Notes: generated by a model not told the origin, from the sequence alone. A DNA stretch of 17,879 bases from Modestobacter sp. (GCA_025965635.1 JAOPWO010000423.1:1-17879); one strand, 5' to 3'. Shown: positions 5,717 to 12,105, counted from the first letter of the stretch. Translations and numbers: made by a program.

Positions 5717-7132
5717 ATGCCCGACTCCGTGTCCCAGTTCGTGCCACAGTCCATGCCCCGTTCCCACCGCGTCGCCGGCGCGCTGATCGGCGCCGCGGTC
5801 GGCGACGCGCTCGGCGCCCCCTTCGAGTTCGGCCCGCCCGGGCAGTTCTCCGCCCGATTCCCGACCCCGGCCCGCGGCGTGCGCACCGAGATGTGCGGCG
5901 GCGGCGCGCTGCGCTGGGAACCCGGGGAGTTCACCGACGACACCCAGATGGCCCTGCTGCTGGCCGGCTCGCTGGTGGAGCGCGGCGGGCTCGCCGAGGC
6001 CGACGCCTTCGCCCGGTTCCAGCGGTGGGCGGAGGCCGAGCCGCCGGACATCGGCAGCCAGACGCGCGCCGTCCTCGGCTCGGGCCTCCCGTGGGACGCC
6101 GCCGCGGCCGAGCACTTCTCCCGCTACGGGCACGCGGCCGGCAACGGGTCGCTGACGCGGGCGACGCCCGGGGCGCTGCGCTTCGCCCGCGAGGGCACCG
6201 CCGCGACGATGGACGCCGCCCGCCGCCAGTCCGCGCTCACCCACGGCGACCCCGCCGCCGGCGAGGGCTGCGCGGTGTTCCACGAGCTGGTGCGGGTGGC
6301 GCTGGACGGCGGTGACCCGCTGGCGGCGGTGCCGGCCACCGTGGCGCTGGTCGCCTCGGCGCACCGCGACCGGTGGTCGACGGTGCTGGCGCCGGACTGG
6401 ACGCCGGACCGGGCGACCGAGCCCAACGGGGCGGTCTGGCCCACCCTGGGCACGGCGGTGTGGGCGCTGCGACGCGGCCGGGACTTCGCCGAGGTGCTGC
6501 GGCTGGTCATCGACCGGGGCGGCGACACCGACACGCTGGCGTCGGTCGCCGGCGGTCTGGCCGGGGCGGTGTACGGGATCGCGGGCATCCCGATGCGCTG
6601 GACCTCGGTGGTGCACGGCCGGGTGCCCGGCACGGACGGGCGGCTGTGGCAGCTCGCCGATCTGCACCACCTCGCCGCCGCGCTGGACGGGTCGACGGCG
6701 CCGCCGTACGAGGCGCCGGAGACCCGCCGGCTCGAGCCGAGGGAGGTCGCCGACGGGGTTTGGGCGGCGGATCTGGACGGTGCGCGCCACAGTGCGACCG
6801 ACTTCGCCGTAGTGTCATTGTGCCGGACAGGGACGCGCTTCGAGCACGACGTGCAACGTTTCGCCTACCTGACCGACGACGACGCGAACAGCGAGCTCGA
6901 CGTCGTCCTGTCCGACGTCCTCGACGACATCGAGGCGCTGCGGGCGGACGGCAGGCGGGTCCTCGTGCACTGCTTCGCCGGGCAGTCCCGTACGGGACTG
7001 GTACTGCGTGCCTGGTTACGGCGCAGCCAGGGGCTGTCAGCGACCGAGGCGACCGACACCGTCGGACGCCGCTGGCCGCACCTAGGCCTGTGGAACGAGA
7101 GCTTCACCCACGCGCTCGAGCGCGTGCACTGA
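5717..7132 (+). CDS. ADP-ribosylglycohydrolase fused to a dual-specificity phosphatase
   Basis: The 471-residue protein has two catalytic domains. Residues about 18-325 form an ADP-ribosylglycohydrolase (ARH/DraG family): GALIGAAVGDALGAPFE (21-37), the metal-binding TDDT (73-76) and the C-terminal RGGDTDT (267-273), which together place two Mg2+ ions for cleaving ADP-ribose from a target. Residues about 345-471 form a dual-specificity/tyrosine phosphatase domain with the signature HCFAGQSRT, where Cys419 is the nucleophile and Arg425 binds phosphate. TDDD (386-389) probably supplies the general acid. The start ATG 5717 has a strong ribosome site, GGGAGGG at 5707-5713. An ATG at 5753 would also work but lacks one. 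The zinc-ribbon gene follows 22 bases after the stop, so the two are probably cotranscribed. The substrate is unknown. Confidence 0.92.
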   Translation: MPDSVSQFVPQSMPRSHRVAGALIGAAVGDALGAPFEFGPPGQFSARFPTPARGVRTEMCGGGALRWEPGEFTDDTQMALLLAGSLVERGGLAEADAFARFQRWAEAEPPDIGSQTRAVLGSGLPWDAAAAEHFSRYGHAAGNGSLTRATPGALRFAREGTAATMDAARRQSALTHGDPAAGEGCAVFHELVRVALDGGDPLAAVPATVALVASAHRDRWSTVLAPDWTPDRATEPNGAVWPTLGTAVWALRRGRDFAEVLRLVIDRGGDTDTLASVAGGLAGAVYGIAGIPMRWTSVVHGRVPGTDGRLWQLADLHHLAAALDGSTAPPYEAPETRRLEPREVADGVWAADLDGARHSATDFAVVSLCRTGTRFEHDVQRFAYLTDDDANSELDVVLSDVLDDIEALRADGRRVLVHCFAGQSRTGLVLRAWLRRSQGLSATEATDTVGRRWPHLGLWNESFTHALERVH

Positions 7133-7154
7133 CCGATCGACGAACGGGGCCCAC

Positions 7155-7988
7155 ATGGCACTGATCACCTGCCCCACCTGTAGTTCCGAGGACATCAGCG
7201 GCAAGCCGCAGCCTGACGGCCGGCTGCTGATCCACTGCGACAGCTGCGGCAACGACTGGCTGCGCGGGGAGACCCGCCGCGACCCGGCCCGTCCCGCCGT
7301 CCGGTCCATCGACTCGCTGCAGGCGGAGTTCCCGACCGTGGCCGACGTCCGGCCCGAGGTCCGGGAGCGCGTGATGCTGCTGCAGTCGGAGTTCCAGCTC
7401 GACCGGCCCGAGCCCGACCCCGCCGTGGAGGCGTTCCGGGTGCGCTACGCGGAGCTGTTCAGCCAGGATCGGCTGTCGTCGGCGACCCCCGACCAGCTGC
7501 ACCACTTCGTGAACTCCGACACCGTCGCCAGCGCCGGCAACGTGTCCGGCTTCAACCGGGCGTGGAAGACGCAGGGGCCCGACCGGTCGGCCGACCAGGT
7601 GCGGGCGACCATCGAGTACCTGCTGTACGGGCCGGAGAGCCTGCGCCTGGAGGACCGCCTCACCCAACTGGTCGACGGCAAGAAGGGACTGAGCTTCCCC
7701 GGCTTCAAGGAGGCGCTGCTCACCAAGGTGCTGTGCGTCGTGGAGCCGGAGCGGTTCCTGCCGATCCTGAAGTACTCGACGGCGGCGGACGGCAAGAAGG
7801 AGATCGCCAAGCTGGTCTTCGACCTGGACCTCCCGCCGGCGGAGAAGGTGGCCTGGACGATCGGCCGGCTTATCCTGTGGAGCAACGACCTGCTGCGCTC
7901 GCTGGTCGGCAACGACATCCCCGACCTGCAGCGGGCGGCCAGGTTCCTCGCCTGGGCGAAGAGCCAGCCGGCGATGTCGCGGACCTGA
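7155..7988 (+). CDS. Zinc-ribbon protein with an uncharacterised C-terminal domain
   Basis: This 277-residue protein opens with a zinc ribbon: Cys6, Cys9, Cys28 and Cys31 in a CPTC...CDSC arrangement. A charged linker follows (about 38-75). The remainder is mostly helical. The segment from about 152 to 240, around GFKEALLTKVLCVVEPERFLPI, resembles a module I associate with the N-terminal regions of McrB-like restriction ATPases and related proteins. That resemblance is from memory and is inference. There is no ATPase or nuclease motif and no signal peptide. It lies 22 bases after the ADP-ribosylglycohydrolase-phosphatase stop on the same strand and is followed by a strong hairpin, so the pair forms a closed unit. 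It may recognise nucleic acid or target the upstream enzyme. Confidence 0.7.
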   Translation: MALITCPTCSSEDISGKPQPDGRLLIHCDSCGNDWLRGETRRDPARPAVRSIDSLQAEFPTVADVRPEVRERVMLLQSEFQLDRPEPDPAVEAFRVRYAELFSQDRLSSATPDQLHHFVNSDTVASAGNVSGFNRAWKTQGPDRSADQVRATIEYLLYGPESLRLEDRLTQLVDGKKGLSFPGFKEALLTKVLCVVEPERFLPILKYSTAADGKKEIAKLVFDLDLPPAEKVAWTIGRLILWSNDLLRSLVGNDIPDLQRAARFLAWAKSQPAMSRT

Positions 7989-8014
7989 TCCGCCACGCTG
8001 GCTGACCGACGCGG

Positions 8015-8062
8015 ACACGACTGCGGCGACCGACGGGGTTCCGTCGGTCGCCGCAGTCGTGT
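8015..8062. terminator. Perfect 22-bp hairpin, bidirectional terminator
   Basis: Bases 8015-8036 are the exact reverse complement of 8041-8062, with a 4-base loop GGTT at 8037-8040. The stem lies between convergent genes: the zinc-ribbon gene stops 26 bases before it and the ScyD/ScyE-like gene stops 9 bases after it. There is no T-run, as is common in high-GC actinobacteria. It probably terminates both. Confidence 0.85.
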
Positions 8063-8071
8063 GCGGGTGGG

Positions 8072-9166
8072 CTACTCGAAGGCGTGCCGGTCGACGGCGA
8101 CGACCTCACCGAGCCCGGGCTGCTGCAGGAGCATGCCGGCCACGCTCCACGCCGTGGAGTAGAGCTGGCCGTGCTCGATCTCGAGCCCGACCGGCATCGT
8201 CACCTGGAGCGTGGTGCGCTCGTCGTCCTCGTCGATGCGGATCAGCTCACCGACCGTGGCCGGGTCGAAGTCGGCCGGCGGCGGGCCCTCGCCCGCCGGT
8301 GCTCCCTCGAGCAGGCTGGAGACGTAGACCGCACCGCTGCGGCCGACGGCGACCCCGGTGACGCCGTCGAGCCCCTCGATCACCCGCACCACGTCACCGT
8401 GGTGGTCCAGGGCGTACACCCGGCCGGCTCCCGGCACCTCGCCGCCGAGCGTGCCGACGTAGATCAGCCCGTCCGGCCCCTCGGTGATCTCGGTGGGCAC
8501 CGAGTCGCATCCGGTGGTGCCGGGGTTGGCGTTCGTGCAGCCCTCGGCCTCGACCGTCGGGGGAACGAAGAAGGTGCTGATCTCGCCGGTGTCGCGGTCG
8601 ATGGCGAGGACGTCGTTGGCGCCGCCGTCGGCGACCAGTATCCGGTTGCGCTGGGCGAGCACCGAGAACGGGTTGGAGAGGGCGTCGACGGGGGCGCCGT
8701 CGACGAACTGGACCTGCCCGTCGGGGTTGTTGTCGAGCTCGTACTGCTCGAGGTCGTACGTCTCGAGGATGTCGCCGTCGGGCTCGGCGACGAGCAGCAC
8801 CGCTGCCGGGCCCGGAGGCGGGGTCGCCGGACCACCCTCGGACGGCGGGGCGGACGCGCCGACGGCGACGTAGAGCAGTCCGTGGCGGTAGTCGACGCCC
8901 TGCACGTTCACGAGCCCGCTGAGCAGCGTGGTCACCTCCCCGGTCTCCGGGTCGATCGAGGAGACCTCGCCGCTGTCGGACTCGGCGACGACGAGCATGC
9001 CGTCCTCGTAGTCGCTCAACTGGCGTGGGCCGTCCAGCCCGGTGGCCACGGTGCGGACGGGCGGGCCGTCCTCGTGGTCGTCACCGCCGGCCAGAGCGGT
9101 CGTCGGGAACGCCACGACCAGCGCCGCCGCTGCAGCCCAGACGGCTGCCTTCCTGTCAAGTCGCAT
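8072..9166 (-). CDS. Secreted ScyD/ScyE-like beta-propeller protein
   Basis: The 364-residue protein has a signal peptide (MRLDRKAAVW..., hydrophobic 8-26, cleavage near ALA-GG). It then has repeated propeller blades: VRTVATGLDGPRQL (37-50), LVVAESDSGEVSSIDPETG, LVNVQGVDYRHGLLYVAVG, NRILVADGGANDVLAIDRDTG, EGPDGLIYVGTLGG and DGVTGVAVGRSGAVYVSSL. This matches the ScyD/ScyE family, named after scytonemin-cluster proteins but widespread as exported propellers of unknown role. Two cysteines in GCTNANPGTTGCDS may form a disulphide. The start ATG 9166 is fixed by AGGAG at 9173-9177 with 6 bases between. Upstream in-frame starts would bury the signal peptide. It is the sole gene of its transcript. 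Confidence 0.85.
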   Translation of the reverse strand: MRLDRKAAVWAAAAALVVAFPTTALAGGDDHEDGPPVRTVATGLDGPRQLSDYEDGMLVVAESDSGEVSSIDPETGEVTTLLSGLVNVQGVDYRHGLLYVAVGASAPPSEGGPATPPPGPAAVLLVAEPDGDILETYDLEQYELDNNPDGQVQFVDGAPVDALSNPFSVLAQRNRILVADGGANDVLAIDRDTGEISTFFVPPTVEAEGCTNANPGTTGCDSVPTEITEGPDGLIYVGTLGGEVPGAGRVYALDHHGDVVRVIEGLDGVTGVAVGRSGAVYVSSLLEGAPAGEGPPPADFDPATVGELIRIDEDDERTTLQVTMPVGLEIEHGQLYSTAWSVAGMLLQQPGLGEVVAVDRHAFE

Positions 9167-9206
9167 GGTCGGCTCCTGCAGTCGATGTGCCCCCGAGGAC
9201 GGCGCG

Positions 9207-9212
9207 AAGCTA
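9207..9212 (-). promoter_or_regulatory. Candidate -10 box for the ScyD/ScyE-like gene
   Basis: On the minus strand this reads TAGCTT (TANNNT), 40 bases before the ATG. It would give a leader of roughly 33 bases that contains the AGGAG site. No good -35 box was seen. Confidence 0.35.
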
Positions 9213-9281
9213 GCGAAGATCATGTCTCCCATCGATGTCGGCGCCCCACCGGTTCGGAAGGCGGCGCGCGTTGCAACCGAC

Positions 9282-9299
9282 CGTGACCTTCGCGTGACC
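9282..9299. repeat. Two direct repeats at 11-bp spacing
   Basis: CGTGACC occurs at 9282-9288 and again at 9293-9299, one helical turn apart. The pair lies about 80-100 bases upstream of the expected transcription start of the ScyD/ScyE-like gene. Direct repeats at 11 bp are typical of response-regulator sites. The factor cannot be named. Confidence 0.35.
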
Positions 9300-9352
9300 C
9301 GGCTCGCGGCAGCTGCCGGTCGCGGCCTCGTCGCCGGCACGGACGGCGATCG

Positions 9353-9558
9353 TCAGGACGGCGTCCTGGTCAGCCGGAGCCCCAGGTCGTCGATGGCGAA
9401 GGCGGGGTGGCTTCGGCGGCGGACGGTGGCTCCGCAGCCACGGGCCGACTCGGCCCAGCCCACGCCGCGGAGGACCTGGTACGGGCCGTGGACCTCCTCG
9501 TCGTAGAGGTCCCAGCACCACTCCCGGACGTTGCCGAGCATGTCGTGCAGGCCCCCGG
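9353..9558 (-). pseudogene. C-terminal relic of a formylglycine-generating enzyme
   Basis: The frame reads GLHDMLGNVREWCWD, then YQVLRGVGWAESARGCGAT, then IDDLGLRLTRTPS and a TGA. This is the unmistakable C-terminal end of the FGE-sulfatase (SUMF1-like) domain, which converts a sulfatase Cys or Ser to formylglycine or serves related oxidations. Only about 67 residues remain of a domain that normally exceeds 220. Upstream in the same frame the sequence turns into low-complexity Arg/Pro/Ala, and no FGE motif is visible. No start with a ribosome site was found. It is best read as a truncated remnant. The C-terminal residues that remain are well preserved, so the loss may be recent. Confidence 0.75.
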
Positions 9559-9751
9559 GTCGGGTCCCCGGCCGCCGGCCTCCTCGGCCGGCATCCGGTC
9601 CTGGACCACCAGCAGGTCCCGCAGCGGTCCGGCGGCTGGGGGCCGGACGCGCAAGAGCAGCCCGCCGCGCTCGCTGGGACGCCCGCCCGGCAGGCGACGG
9701 ACACCGACCCGGGGCGAGTCGCCGGCGGAGCTGCCACCGCGTCACGTGTCA

Positions 9752-9786
9752 TCACAGTTGCGTGACCACCCGATCACTGTGCGCAC
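9752..9786 (+). repeat. Upstream copy of a duplicated control element
   Basis: Three words occur in order: TCACAGTTG (9752-9760), CGATCACT (9771-9778) and GTGCGCAC (9779-9786). The same three words recur in the same order at 9917-9954 with different gaps. GTGCGCAC is itself a palindrome. Confidence 0.5.
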
Positions 9787-9916
9787 CAACTCGCCTGGAT
9801 GTGGCAGATGTGCTGCACAACTTTCTTGCCCGCCATCCGGTCGTGCGAACACCGACATCACGGGATCAGCCCAGGTCGGTCACGGCGAGTCGCTTCGAGA
9901 GCGAACCATTCCGTCC

Positions 9917-9954
9917 TCACAGTTGTCGAACGATCACTCTTCGTGTGTGCGCAC
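9917..9954 (+). repeat. Downstream copy of the duplicated control element
   Basis: TCACAGTTG (9917-9925), CGATCACT (9931-9938) and GTGCGCAC (9947-9954) repeat the order seen at 9752-9786. The gaps are 5 and 8 bases here, against 10 and 0 there. In this copy the palindrome is longer, GTGTGCGCACAC at 9945-9956. It sits about 16 bases before the TACCGT box, so it overlaps the expected -35 region. Confidence 0.5.
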
Positions 9955-9971
9955 ACGGCTGATCGGTCACT

Positions 9972-9977
9972 TACCGT
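9972..9977 (+). promoter_or_regulatory. Candidate -10 box for the riboswitch/NlpC-P60 transcript
   Basis: TACCGT fits the TANNNT consensus. Initiation near 9984 would give a leader of about 225 bases that contains the complete riboswitch. The -35 position carries the end of a palindrome instead of a TTGACA-like box, so the promoter may need an activator or an alternative sigma factor. Confidence 0.4.
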
Positions 9978-10031
9978 CATCACGTCCGCCGGGTTCCCGT
10001 CGTCGCCGTCCGAGGTGACAGCCCGCCGGGC

Positions 10032-10180
10032 ACCGCCGAACCGGGTGCCAGCAGCACCACCGAGCTGCGCCCGGACCGGGGACCCACCGCAGTACCGGGG
10101 TGAAGCGCGAACGGTCACGAAGGTGCCGTCGCGCCGGGCGAGTTCCCCGCCCGAACCCGTCAGCTAACTCGGTAGGCGGT
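10032..10180 (+). promoter_or_regulatory. ydaO/yuaA-type c-di-AMP riboswitch
   Basis: The conserved blocks of the ydaO class are all present in order: ACCGGGGACCCA (10075-10086), ACCGGGGTGAA (10094-10104) and CCCGAACCCGTCAGCTAAC (10150-10168). The outer P1 stem pairs ACCGCC (10032-10037) with GGCGGT (10175-10180). This class binds cyclic di-AMP and in actinobacteria usually lowers expression of wall hydrolases and resuscitation factors when the ligand is high. The ribosome site of the NlpC/P60 gene begins 11 bases after P1. No separate terminator hairpin with a T-run is visible, so the switch could act on translation or by Rho-type termination. Confidence 0.9.
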
Positions 10181-10190
10181 TGCGGAGAAC

Positions 10191-10197
10191 AAGGAGA
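10191..10197 (+). promoter_or_regulatory. Ribosome binding site of the NlpC/P60 gene
   Basis: AAGGAGA lies 11 bases before ATG 10209, which is rather far. It lies 20 bases before a second in-frame ATG at 10218. The first ATG is therefore preferred. Confidence 0.6.
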
Positions 10198-10208
10198 AAT
10201 CGTCGTCC

Positions 10209-10739
10209 ATGACGACCATGCGCACGTCCCCTGCACGTCGTCCCGCCCGCCCCGCCCGTCGCGCAGCAGTCACGCTGCTCGCCGCCGCCGGGATGGTCCT
10301 CACCCCCGTGGCCGCCCAGGCGAACACCGGAACCCCCTCCGCCGCACCTGCGGCGACTGCCCAGGCGGCGCCCGCCGCCGCACCCAACCAGGCCGCGCAG
10401 ACCATCGTCGACGCTGCGCTGGCCCAGCAGGGCAAGGCCTACAAGTGGGCCGGCGCCGGCCCCCACGTCTTCGACTGCTCGGGGCTGACCCAGTTCGCCT
10501 ACCGCGCGGCGGGCATCGCCCTGCCGCACTCCTCGCGGACCCAGGCCACCATGGGCACCCCCGTGGCCCGTGCCGACCTCCAGCCGGGTGACCTGATCGC
10601 CTTCTACAGCCCGGTCGGTCACATCGGCATCTACATCGGCAACGGGCAGATGGTGCACGCGCCGACCAGTGGCGACGTCGTCCGGACCGTGTCCATCGAT
10701 CACATGCCGGGCTACAACATCGCCCGCCGCCTGGTCTGA
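10209..10739 (+). CDS. Secreted NlpC/P60 peptidoglycan endopeptidase
   Basis: The 176-residue protein begins with an arginine-rich signal peptide (hydrophobic 19-36, cleavage near AQA-NT), then an Ala/Pro linker (about 41-60), then an NlpC/P60 domain (62-176). The catalytic residues are Cys90 in FDCSGL, His138 in PVGHIGIYI and His150 in QMVHAP. Such enzymes cut peptide cross-bridges of peptidoglycan outside the cell, usually between D-Glu and the diamino acid. It has no wall-binding module and is near the minimum length for the family. The c-di-AMP riboswitch in its leader ties its expression to turgor and wall signalling. It converges with the Nudix gene, the stops being 4 bases apart. Confidence 0.93.
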   Translation: MTTMRTSPARRPARPARRAAVTLLAAAGMVLTPVAAQANTGTPSAAPAATAQAAPAAAPNQAAQTIVDAALAQQGKAYKWAGAGPHVFDCSGLTQFAYRAAGIALPHSSRTQATMGTPVARADLQPGDLIAFYSPVGHIGIYIGNGQMVHAPTSGDVVRTVSIDHMPGYNIARRLV

Positions 10740-10743
10740 CGCA

Positions 10744-11250
10744 TCACCCACCCGGCTCGGACGTCCCCACGGGGGCGCCCGGGCCGGGCAGGTGCTCCAG
10801 CAACCGGTCGAGGAAGGGCACCTGCCCCTTCACGAGCTTCGCCCGCGCCCCGGCCAGCGCGAACCAGGCCGACCGGTCGATCTCCGGGAACTCCTCCAGC
10901 CGCCCCGAGCGCGGCGGCCACTCGATCGTGGCGGTGTCGCTCCGCGACGCGGCCGCGTCGAGGTCGCCCGCCGCCGCCCAGACGGTGAGCAGCTTGGCGC
11001 TGGTCACCCGGTGCTGGCCGAGCAGCAGGAACTCCGTCGCCGGGACCGGCGACCCGAGTTCCTCTCGGAACTCCCGGCAGGCGGCCGCGAACGGCTCCTC
11101 ATCGGGGCCGTGCTCGCCCTTCGGGATCGACCACGCACCGTCGTCCTTGCGCGCCCAGAACGGCCCGCCCATGTGCCCGAGCAGGACCTCGCAGCCTGCG
11201 CCCGCGGTCAGCCGGTAGAGCAGGATGCCGGCGCTGGTCCTGGGAGGCAT
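10744..11250 (-). CDS. Nudix hydrolase (COG4119-like)
   Basis: The 168-residue protein carries a Nudix box at 45-66: Gly45, Glu51, Arg59-Glu60, Glu63-Glu64 and Gly66, which bind Mg2+ for cleaving a nucleoside diphosphate linked to another group. The N-terminal SAGILLYR and the FWARKDDGAWSIPKGE block are typical of the COG4119 subgroup of predicted NTP pyrophosphohydrolases. The position after the final Gly of the box holds Ser rather than a hydrophobic residue. There is no signal peptide, so it is cytoplasmic. The start ATG 11250 is fixed by the RTSAGILLYR N terminus. No clear ribosome site precedes it. It lies 7 bases after the stop of the VapC relic on the same strand. The substrate is unknown. 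Confidence 0.88.
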   Translation of the reverse strand: MPPRTSAGILLYRLTAGAGCEVLLGHMGGPFWARKDDGAWSIPKGEHGPDEEPFAAACREFREELGSPVPATEFLLLGQHRVTSAKLLTVWAAAGDLDAAASRSDTATIEWPPRSGRLEEFPEIDRSAWFALAGARAKLVKGQVPFLDRLLEHLPGPGAPVGTSEPGG

Positions 11251-11257
11251 CGGGGCA

Positions 11258-11615
11258 TCATCGGCCAGGCGTCCGGAACGTGCACGTGGGGCCGCCGGCT
11301 CGGGCAGGCCGCCGGTCCAGCGTGCACAGTGGCGCGTCGAGCGCGACGGACGCGGCGCCGTACGCGGTCACGTGGTCGGGTGCAGCCCCCAGACCCGGTC
11401 CGCCAGTGGTTCGAACGGGAACGTGGTCACCGGGAGCTGGACCCGGTCGCGGTGCGCCAGCGTCGCCACGTCCCGGCCCAGCACCCCGCCGGGCACCGCG
11501 CGGCGCGGCACCGACGACACCTCCGACTGCGCCCGCACGTGCTCCTGGATCGACTGTCCCGCCCGGGTCGCGCGTGCGGCCGGCTCATCACGCGTCCCGT
11601 CGGGACGTCCCGGAT
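11258..11615 (-). pseudogene. Fused, frameshifted VapB-VapC toxin-antitoxin relic
   Basis: Read on the minus strand, an antitoxin piece (IRDVP from 11615, then after a frame change ARATRAGQSIQEHVRAQSEV) resembles a FitA/VapB ribbon-helix-helix antitoxin. In the same frame it runs into a VapC PIN-toxin C-terminal half, LPVTTFPFEPLADRVWGLHP. That frame stops at a TGA near 11370. A second frame continues the toxin, VTAYGAASVAL-DAPLCTLDRR, to a TGA at 11258-11260. In intact relatives the corresponding part reads like LTAYDAAYVALAEAL-APLVTLD. So the toxin has lost about 60-70 N-terminal residues, one frame and a few residues after VAL, and its conserved TAYD Asp is now Gly. It cannot make an active toxin. 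Family assignment is from motif recognition. Confidence 0.75.
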
Positions 11616-11643
11616 CCTGCCGGGCTGGTGCGCGCGATCCCCG

Positions 11644-12105
11644 TCAGTCCCCGACGAACGCGGTGACGCCGAAGTGCTGGTCGCCGGCCTCGTCCTCCTG
11701 CACCAGCACGGTGTACGCCTGGCCGGCGACGACGGCGGAGCAGGTGCCGCCGTCGCACTCGACGGTCTCCAGCGTCGCGCCCTGCGCGGCCACCGACTCG
11801 GCGAAGGCAGCCTCGGTGGCGGCGTTGCGGTCGTCGCGCGCGTCCCGGTAGTAGACGAGCCCGGTGATCGCCAGGGCCGCCACGATGACCGCCACGAGGA
11901 CCGTGGTCAGCAGCGTGGTGTGGCGGGTGATCCAGCCGGGCTCGCCCTCCTCGGCCGGCACGGGGCCGGCCGGGTCGCCGTCGGTGCCGGGCTGTCCGGC
12001 GGAGGCGCCGGGCTGGGAGGTGATCAGCTCCGGCTCGCTCGTCGTCGTCCCGGGGGTGGCCGCTGCGGGGCCGGCGGGGGTGGGGACGGTGCTGTCGGTG
12101 CTCAT
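11644..12105 (-). CDS. Membrane-anchored protein of unknown function
   Basis: The 153-residue protein has a disordered Pro/Ala/Thr-rich N-terminal stretch (1-58), one membrane helix (about 64-86, TTLLTTVLVAVIVAALAITGLVYY) and a short C-terminal domain (about 90-153). That domain has two cysteines, Cys117 and Cys122, in ECDGGTC, which could form a disulphide outside the cell. The start ATG 12105 is chosen because GAGG (12116-12119) lies 10 bases upstream and the protein then begins MSTDSTVPTP. A longer reading frame to 12264 exists, but it is arginine-rich and unlike a coding N terminus. I recognise no named family. The C-terminal domain loosely recalls DUF4333-type domains. It may be cotranscribed with the matrixin gene upstream. 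Confidence 0.7.
   Translation of the reverse strand: MSTDSTVPTPAGPAAATPGTTTSEPELITSQPGASAGQPGTDGDPAGPVPAEEGEPGWITRHTTLLTTVLVAVIVAALAITGLVYYRDARDDRNAATEAAFAESVAAQGATLETVECDGGTCSAVVAGQAYTVLVQEDEAGDQHFGVTAFVGD

Larger units (their letters stand above)
9559..10031. other. Non-coding region upstream of the riboswitch
   Basis: No gene is supported here. The first 190 bases (to about 9745) are GC-rich and may be the scrambled 5' part of the FGE relic. From about 9746 the DNA is visibly less GC-rich than its surroundings and holds duplicated sequence elements (9752-9786 and 9917-9954), a 12-bp palindrome at 9945-9956 and a -10 box at 9972-9977. It is best read as the promoter and control region of the NlpC/P60 gene. 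Confidence 0.5.

Noticed and set aside
5612..6790. Long N-terminal extension of the SnoaL-like gene frame
   Set aside because: The extension is antisense to the ADP-ribosylglycohydrolase and Arg/Gly-rich. The SnoaL fold begins just after GTG 5611.
9167..9340. 58-residue N-terminal extension of the ScyD/ScyE-like protein
   Set aside because: It would bury a clear signal peptide, and AGGAG sits 6 bases before ATG 9166.
9945..9956. 12-bp palindrome as a CRP-type site
   Set aside because: The palindrome is real and is reported as part of the duplicated element. The spacing and flanks are too ambiguous to name CRP or any other regulator.
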